Below are positions 59,651 through 64,000 of a stretch of DNA of 64,000 nucleotides, piece after piece (position 1 is the first letter of the stretch; the number at the start of each line of letters is the position of its first letter). This stretch comes from JBCCCJ01 sp039029315 (GTDB lineage Bacteria > Bacteroidota > Bacteroidia > J057). Position numbers and translations under genes: made by a program. Below the pieces are notes generated by a model. That model did not search any database and had not been told where the DNA came from. It saw only the letters and a list, made by a program, of their open reading frames with translations. The stretch is taken from NCBI GenBank assembly GCA_039029315.1, contig JBCCGK010000022.1, positions 57,056 to 121,055 on the forward strand, given 5' to 3'.

Positions 59651-59671
59651 AATTCCACTGATAGTGGAATT
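59651..59671. promoter_or_regulatory. Candidate operator between pckA and its divergent regulator
   Basis: AATTCCACT-GAT-AGTGGAATT is a perfect 9-bp inverted repeat with a 3-base centre. It lies 50 bases upstream of the regulator start and 112 bases upstream of pckA. Position and symmetry fit a repressor or activator site for the HTH protein. Confidence 0.55.
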
Positions 59672-59721
59672 CTTGAAAAAATCCTGTAGATTCGGCTTCG
59701 GTCGTTTTTTATCCAGATTTT

Positions 59722-61218
59722 ATGGCAATCATCACTGATAATGAGATCATTCGGTTGATCTTTGGTTTCAAGGTTCGCTACCTCCGGCAACAACATCAAC
59801 TCTCCTATCAGGAGTTGAGTAATCTGACAGGGCTTTCGACTTCCTACCTCAACGATATCGAAAAAGGGAAAAAATATCCCAAGCCTGACAAAATCAAAGA
59901 ATTGGCGAAGGCCTTTGAGATGGACTACAATTATATGGTATCAACCACTGCAACCAGAAAACTGCAACCGGTGATTGATCTGCTGGATAGCAAATTTCTA
60001 CGGGTATTTCCGTTGGAGGAATTTGGAATTAGCATCGAAAAACTGATTGATCTCTTCACCAATACTCCTGATAAAGTCAATGCGTTCATTAGTACTTTTT
60101 TCAAATTGGCTCAACGATTTCATCTGGGAGAAGATGAGTTCTTTAAGGTAGCCTTGAGATCGTATCGAGATATGCATGAAGGGTATTTTGCAGAGATTGA
60201 GGAAGCTGTACAGACATTCCGATCAGAACATTTGTCTGGCAAGGAGATTCCTGTTCGATCGGCAATACTGGAAAATAAATTGAAGGAGCTATATGGGATT
60301 TCGGTAGAAAGATCAGCCTTATCCCAACATGCCAAACTCAGATTTGTTCGCTCCTATTTTATGGAGAAAAGCAGAAAACTTCTTCTGAATAGCGGCCTGA
60401 GCAATGCACAGGAATCCTTCCTGATGGCTCGGGAAATAGGATTTCATAACCTTGGACTAGAGGAAAGGCCCTTTGTAACCAGAATGTTGGAGATTCCCTC
60501 TTTTGAAAAACTCCTGAATAATTTTAAGGCATCTTACTTTGCGGCGGCCTTGCTGATGGATGAAGAGGAAATGGTGAAAGATATCCAATATTTTGCGCGT
60601 CAAAATACCTGGCAACCTGAATTATTGTTGAGATTGCTGAACAAATACAACGTCACCCAGGAGATGTTGGCCCAACGGATCACCAATTTGCTTCCGAAGC
60701 ATTTTGGGATTCATGATCTCTATTTTTTAAGGATCTCGGGCAGTGCAGATTTGCGGCAGTTTGATATTACCAAAGAATTGCATTTATCCCAGCGCCATGA
60801 TGCACATTCCAATGAACTGGATGAGCATTATTGCCATCGATGGATCTCTATCAATATCCTCTTGCAACTGCGAACCCATCTCTCCACTGCCGAATCGCCG
60901 GAGCTTGGCATCTCCAATGCACAACTCTCCAAATATTGGGAGACCCCCAATACCTATCTGAACCTGTCTCTGGCCAAACCTGATTTTTACAATCCCAAAA
61001 AGAGTGTAAGTGTAACCATCGGGATGTTGGTGAACCCACAATTGAGAAGCATGTTCAACTTCCTGGATGATCCAGCCCTGCTGCGCAAAGAGGTTCATAC
61101 CACCTGTGAACGATGTTCCATTCCGGATTGTGGAGCCAGAGTTGCTCCCCCGCTTGTCATCGAAAGCATCAAGGATCGACAGGACATCCAGAAAAAATTA
61201 CGCAGCCTGAACGAATAA
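59722..61218 (+). CDS. XRE-HTH regulator with long ligand domain (ScfR/RamB-like)
   Basis: 498 residues. N-terminal XRE helix-turn-helix: FKVRYLRQQHQLSYQELSNLTGLSTSYLNDIEKGKKYPKPDKIKELAKAF (about 15-65). The rest is a roughly 430-residue effector region with a helical centre (about 100-290) and a C-terminal part ending in HTTCERCSIPDCGARVAPP (about 455-473). This cysteine-rich ERCxIxDCxxRxAPP tail is typical of the short-chain fatty acyl-CoA regulators (ScfR, RamB/PrpR group), which sense acetyl- or propionyl-type CoA. Divergent from pckA with a dyad between; probably controls gluconeogenic flux. The ligand is inference. Confidence 0.85.
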   Translation: MAIITDNEIIRLIFGFKVRYLRQQHQLSYQELSNLTGLSTSYLNDIEKGKKYPKPDKIKELAKAFEMDYNYMVSTTATRKLQPVIDLLDSKFLRVFPLEEFGISIEKLIDLFTNTPDKVNAFISTFFKLAQRFHLGEDEFFKVALRSYRDMHEGYFAEIEEAVQTFRSEHLSGKEIPVRSAILENKLKELYGISVERSALSQHAKLRFVRSYFMEKSRKLLLNSGLSNAQESFLMAREIGFHNLGLEERPFVTRMLEIPSFEKLLNNFKASYFAAALLMDEEEMVKDIQYFARQNTWQPELLLRLLNKYNVTQEMLAQRITNLLPKHFGIHDLYFLRISGSADLRQFDITKELHLSQRHDAHSNELDEHYCHRWISINILLQLRTHLSTAESPELGISNAQLSKYWETPNTYLNLSLAKPDFYNPKKSVSVTIGMLVNPQLRSMFNFLDDPALLRKEVHTTCERCSIPDCGARVAPPLVIESIKDRQDIQKKLRSLNE

Positions 61219-61261
61219 GTGGCAGATGCCTCAACAGTCTCTAAGTGTTGAACAAGGCCCG

Positions 61262-62056
61262 CTAGAGTGTTGTTAGCAATTCAGTTAGACGTTCAAATGC
61301 AGCTTCTCTGGCTATCACATTGGCCTGCCCGCCTGCTGGAGACATGCCTCTGCGCATAAAGGCATGTCCAGCCCCATCAAAAATGGCTGCTTCATAGACA
61401 TTATTGGTCGCTTTCATTTGATTCTTCGAGAACTCAATGGTGGAATTGACGCGATTGTCATTGCCGCCATAAAATCCATATACTGGAGCCTTGATTCGTT
61501 GGTAGGCCTCCGCTTCCTTGGGTCCTGTCCCATAAAAAACAAAGGCTGCTGCAATCGATTCGCTATTGGTGGCATGTCGGAAGGTTTGGCTCCCTCCCCA
61601 ACAAAATCCCGCCAAAGCCAACTTTCCATTGCTGGCAGCAATCTTGGAGGCATAGTCTTCTATAGCTTTGAGGTCTTCTGTGATGATAGAAGCATCTAGT
61701 TGATAGATTGCATTGCGTGCGTCATCTGTGGTCGGAAAATCACTGGTCTTTCCTCCATGTGGACCGGCACCAGAGAGAAGATCCGGGGCGATGACGATAT
61801 AGCCCTTGGCCGCGATCTGATCTGCCATCACCCTTGCCCAATCATTAAGCCCTCGGTTTTCATGAATCATCAGGAGCGTAGTTGCCTGATCCGATACTTC
61901 TGGATAGACCACAAAACAATGGATGGTTCGATCTCCATTTTTTACCGCTACCCATTCATGGTGTCGGGGAGAGTCATCCAATAATTGTTTGTAGGATTTC
62001 TGACCGAACATCAATCCAGGGAGAATACAGACAAACAGGGTAAATAGTGATTTCAT
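61262..62056 (-). CDS. Exported dienelactone-hydrolase-family enzyme
   Basis: 264 residues from the ATG at 62056, where the signal peptide MKSLFTLFVCILPGLMFGQ starts. DLH features: LLMIHENRGLNDW (about 72-84), GYIVIAPDLLSG (about 93-104), the nucleophile elbow GFCWGG with Cys (about 160), FYGGNDNRV with Asp (about 210) and GAGHAFM with His (about 240). The Cys-Asp-His triad of dienelactone hydrolases is therefore complete. Acts on lactones or small esters in the periplasm; the in vivo substrate is unknown. Convergent with the regulator gene and followed (upstream in genome order) by a sulfatase gene on the same strand. Confidence 0.88.
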   Translation of the reverse strand: MKSLFTLFVCILPGLMFGQKSYKQLLDDSPRHHEWVAVKNGDRTIHCFVVYPEVSDQATTLLMIHENRGLNDWARVMADQIAAKGYIVIAPDLLSGAGPHGGKTSDFPTTDDARNAIYQLDASIITEDLKAIEDYASKIAASNGKLALAGFCWGGSQTFRHATNSESIAAAFVFYGTGPKEAEAYQRIKAPVYGFYGGNDNRVNSTIEFSKNQMKATNNVYEAAIFDGAGHAFMRRGMSPAGGQANVIAREAAFERLTELLTTL

Positions 62057-62125
62057 ACCTGAAAATGAATTGGAAGGTGAAGACAAAGAGACTCAGTTTT
62101 CTCTCATGCTGGAATCTGGGTATGC

Positions 62126-63772
62126 TTACTCCTCTTCAACTACTTCGGAAGGCTTATATCCGATCCGATCTGCGATGGCGAGCAGGCGTTGGCCTTTCTT
62201 GAGGTCAATCGGGCCCCTGTAAATCTGCCAGCGTTTGCTTGCTTTCTCATTTGGTCCCAATAGTTGGAACCCAATGGAGGCCCCTTCTGTCTCACTTGAA
62301 AGTATAATTTGCTTTCCCTCCTTGCTGATTGTCGGGGCTGCAGCCTGTGGTTGAATGTTTCCAGGCCATATGGACGCAATCAGATCTGCTTCAGGTATTT
62401 CGCCTACATCTTTGATCTCAGCCATCCAGCGATCACATTCCGCACGCAATTCAGCCAGTTTGTCGGCATAAGCTGGATCGTCAGCCAAATTATGAAGCTC
62501 ATGCGGATCATTGTCACAATCAAATAACTCTTCCTGTACCTTGGTTTCCCGGAACCACTGAGCCTGATAGGTATTCAACTCGCCTTCATCTCGCATTCGG
62601 AGCAGTTCCTGCATGATAGGCATGTTTTCTCTGTATTTGACCGGGAGATAATAACTCTTTTCTGGCTGGAAGTTCCTCATGTATTTGAACTGCTTGTCTC
62701 TCACCGCACGAATCATATCGTATTGCGCATCGAAGCGGTCCCCGGCAGCATGTATGTACTTCCTGGGAGTCTCAACTTTATATGTTCCCAAAAATGCTTT
62801 TCCATCCAAGACTTCAGGTGGCTGAATCCCTGCCAAGGACATAATGGTAGGCTTGAAGTCAATGAAGCTAAGAAGCTGATCATCATATGTTCCCGCACCT
62901 TTTTTGTCAGGAAAACGAATGATCATAGGAACCTTTAGGCCAGAATCATAGCAGAGGCGTTTTTGTCTGGGAAGGGGGCCGCCGTGATCGGAATAGAAAA
63001 AAATCACCGTTTTGTCCATCAAGCCATCCTCTTCCAACTGTGCGAGAATTTTTCCTGCCTCGGCATCCATCTCCTTGATATTGGAGTACATACGTCTGAC
63101 ATCTGTTTGGCCGATAGCATTGTCTGGAAGATAGGGAGGAATCGGCACGTCCAGATCCTTGGGAATCCAAAGGGAGTCATTGGCTTTGGCCCAGATCTGG
63201 GATTCATGTGTCACCCCTATATTAAAAATAGCAAAAAATGGTTGTCCTTTTTCCCGATTGCGCCAATGGGCTTTTCGGCTACTTTCATCCCAGCCCATAA
63301 GGCTTTTTTTGTATTGATAATCTTCTTTTGAATTGTTGGTGCAATAATAGCCAGCCTCTCTTAGGCGTTCGCCATGCATTTTGACCTCAGCAGGAGGCAT
63401 GGCTTCGTAAGGGATGACTCCTTGTGGAAAATACTTGGGGTTGCCTCCCGTTCGCATATGATTGGCGGCCACACCAGAAGGATACATCCCCAGGGACAAG
63501 GCCGCTCGGCTAGGCGCACATACGCCCGAGGGAGAGTACACATTGGTATAGCAGATGCCTTCAGCGGCCAACCTGCTCAAATTTGGCGTAACGACTGTTG
63601 AATCTCCAAATGAAGGGAGATAAGACCCCATATCTTCATTGACAATCCACACAATGTTCAATGGCGTTTCATTCTCTGCCTTGGACATGCTAGAGCCAGT
63701 TGTGGTTTCAGTGGTAGGGTTGCAGGAAAAAAAAGAAATTAGAAGAAGTAGGAATAGTTGTTGTGACCGCAT
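62126..63772 (-). CDS. Type I sulfatase, lipoprotein
   Basis: 548 residues from the ATG at 63772; the frame extends to 63847. Lipoprotein signal MRSQQLFLLLLISFFSC with the lipidated Cys at 17. Formylglycine signature CAPSRAALSLG in SPSGVCAPSR (about 75-85), with the metal-ligand WIVNEDMGSY (about 38-47) at the start, and FYSDHGGPLPRQK (about 255-268) supplying the second metal site. The C-terminal 70 residues form a small beta domain (ILSSETEGASIGFQLLG). Sulfate-ester hydrolysis of polysaccharides or small molecules, surface-bound; a separate anaerobic or FGE-type maturase must modify the Cys. It suggests use of sulfated algal or animal glycans. Confidence 0.93.
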   Translation of the reverse strand: MRSQQLFLLLLISFFSCNPTTETTTGSSMSKAENETPLNIVWIVNEDMGSYLPSFGDSTVVTPNLSRLAAEGICYTNVYSPSGVCAPSRAALSLGMYPSGVAANHMRTGGNPKYFPQGVIPYEAMPPAEVKMHGERLREAGYYCTNNSKEDYQYKKSLMGWDESSRKAHWRNREKGQPFFAIFNIGVTHESQIWAKANDSLWIPKDLDVPIPPYLPDNAIGQTDVRRMYSNIKEMDAEAGKILAQLEEDGLMDKTVIFFYSDHGGPLPRQKRLCYDSGLKVPMIIRFPDKKGAGTYDDQLLSFIDFKPTIMSLAGIQPPEVLDGKAFLGTYKVETPRKYIHAAGDRFDAQYDMIRAVRDKQFKYMRNFQPEKSYYLPVKYRENMPIMQELLRMRDEGELNTYQAQWFRETKVQEELFDCDNDPHELHNLADDPAYADKLAELRAECDRWMAEIKDVGEIPEADLIASIWPGNIQPQAAAPTISKEGKQIILSSETEGASIGFQLLGPNEKASKRWQIYRGPIDLKKGQRLLAIADRIGYKPSEVVEEE

Positions 63773-63858
63773 GATAATACTTTTGTAGTAAGTTCGACAG
63801 GAAAGATAGGAAAAGGAACGGAATGCTGCGACTAATGGTCTATCCATTTCCCATCTAA

Positions 63859-64000
63859 GAGACTGTTTAGGAATCTGTGTTGAGAATTTTTATCGTGTAT
63901 TTTTTTCTCAGGCAAGGCTCTTTTTTGTTCTCATAGTGGTGCTATGAGAACAAAAAAAGCCGCAGAATGAGGAAAAAAGACGCATACAAAAAAAAGTGAC
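63859..64000. mobile_element. Foldback MITE, copy 2 (right end outside window)
   Basis: Begins GAGACTGTTTAGGAATCTGTG, identical to copy 1 (from 40564) for those 21 bases in all but the downstream mismatches, and continues in register for over 130 bases. The internal arm GGCTCTTTTTTGTTCTCATAG is exactly shared; after a 5-base loop comes its complement CTATGAGAAC. The right terminal repeat lies past the window end. Inserted 12 bases after the upstream limit of the sulfatase open frame. Confidence 0.75.

Overview
The window looks like a chromosomal segment of a free-living Bacteroidota bacterium, most plausibly of the Saprospiria/Chitinophagia type. The reasons are: two proteins with type IX secretion (T9SS) C-terminal sorting domains; a TonB-dependent receptor with an N-terminal carboxypeptidase-like plug extension; two large MacB/FtsX-type permeases without adjacent ATPases; Bacteroidota-style -7 elements (TAnnTTTG) close to start codons; an ATP-type PEP carboxykinase; and a sulfatase. 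No rRNA, tRNA or CRISPR array was recognised.

Layout. 1-6032: the tail of an S74-type surface protein, a secreted protein, a serine hydrolase, and a divergent HxlR regulator/molybdopterin oxidoreductase pair with a clear dyad between them. 6053-12939: two histidine kinases and an FtsX-like permease, all on the minus strand. 13309-21682: six plus-strand genes, tightly packed: a membrane UnbU-like/ASPIC-UnbV fusion, a membrane desaturase, a Rieske oxygenase, an acyltransferase-like protein, a GH3-type adenylating enzyme and a two-lobed GNAT-like protein. This reads as a small-molecule biosynthesis operon and is the most unusual part of the window. 21729-32148: housekeeping and surface genes (6-phosphogluconolactonase, DUF2461, a PhnB-like VOC protein, SDR, ABC permease, ABC exporter, T9SS protein), plus a TIR protein ending in an effector-associated domain (EAD11-like). 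32138-37077: assimilatory sulfate reduction and siroheme synthesis (APS reductase, sulfite reductase, uroporphyrinogen methyltransferase on the minus strand; a precorrin-2 dehydrogenase-like protein divergent). A SAM-I riboswitch and a short leader ORF precede the minus-strand operon.

37200-42100 is mosaic. It has a leucine-run leader peptide fused to a terminator, two palindromes in front of a KilA-N gene, an SMP-30 lipoprotein, and three tandem paralogous outer-membrane-type proteins interrupted by a foldback MITE; a second MITE copy ends the window. 42139-49610 holds exported sugar-acid/carbohydrate enzymes (Tat-type enolase-superfamily protein, exported RraA-like protein, Tat-type xylose-isomerase-like protein), a soluble AAA+-M41 protease fusion and a di-heme peroxidase. 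49661-63772 holds a fused E1 alpha-beta 2-oxoacid dehydrogenase, a TonB receptor paired with a T9SS pseudo-esterase, a kinase-like unknown, pckA divergent from a ScfR/RamB-like regulator with a perfect 9-bp dyad between them, a dienelactone hydrolase and a sulfatase.

All function calls come from reading motifs by eye; no database search was run. Start codons were often moved inside longer open frames to the ATG that begins a signal peptide or conserved domain.
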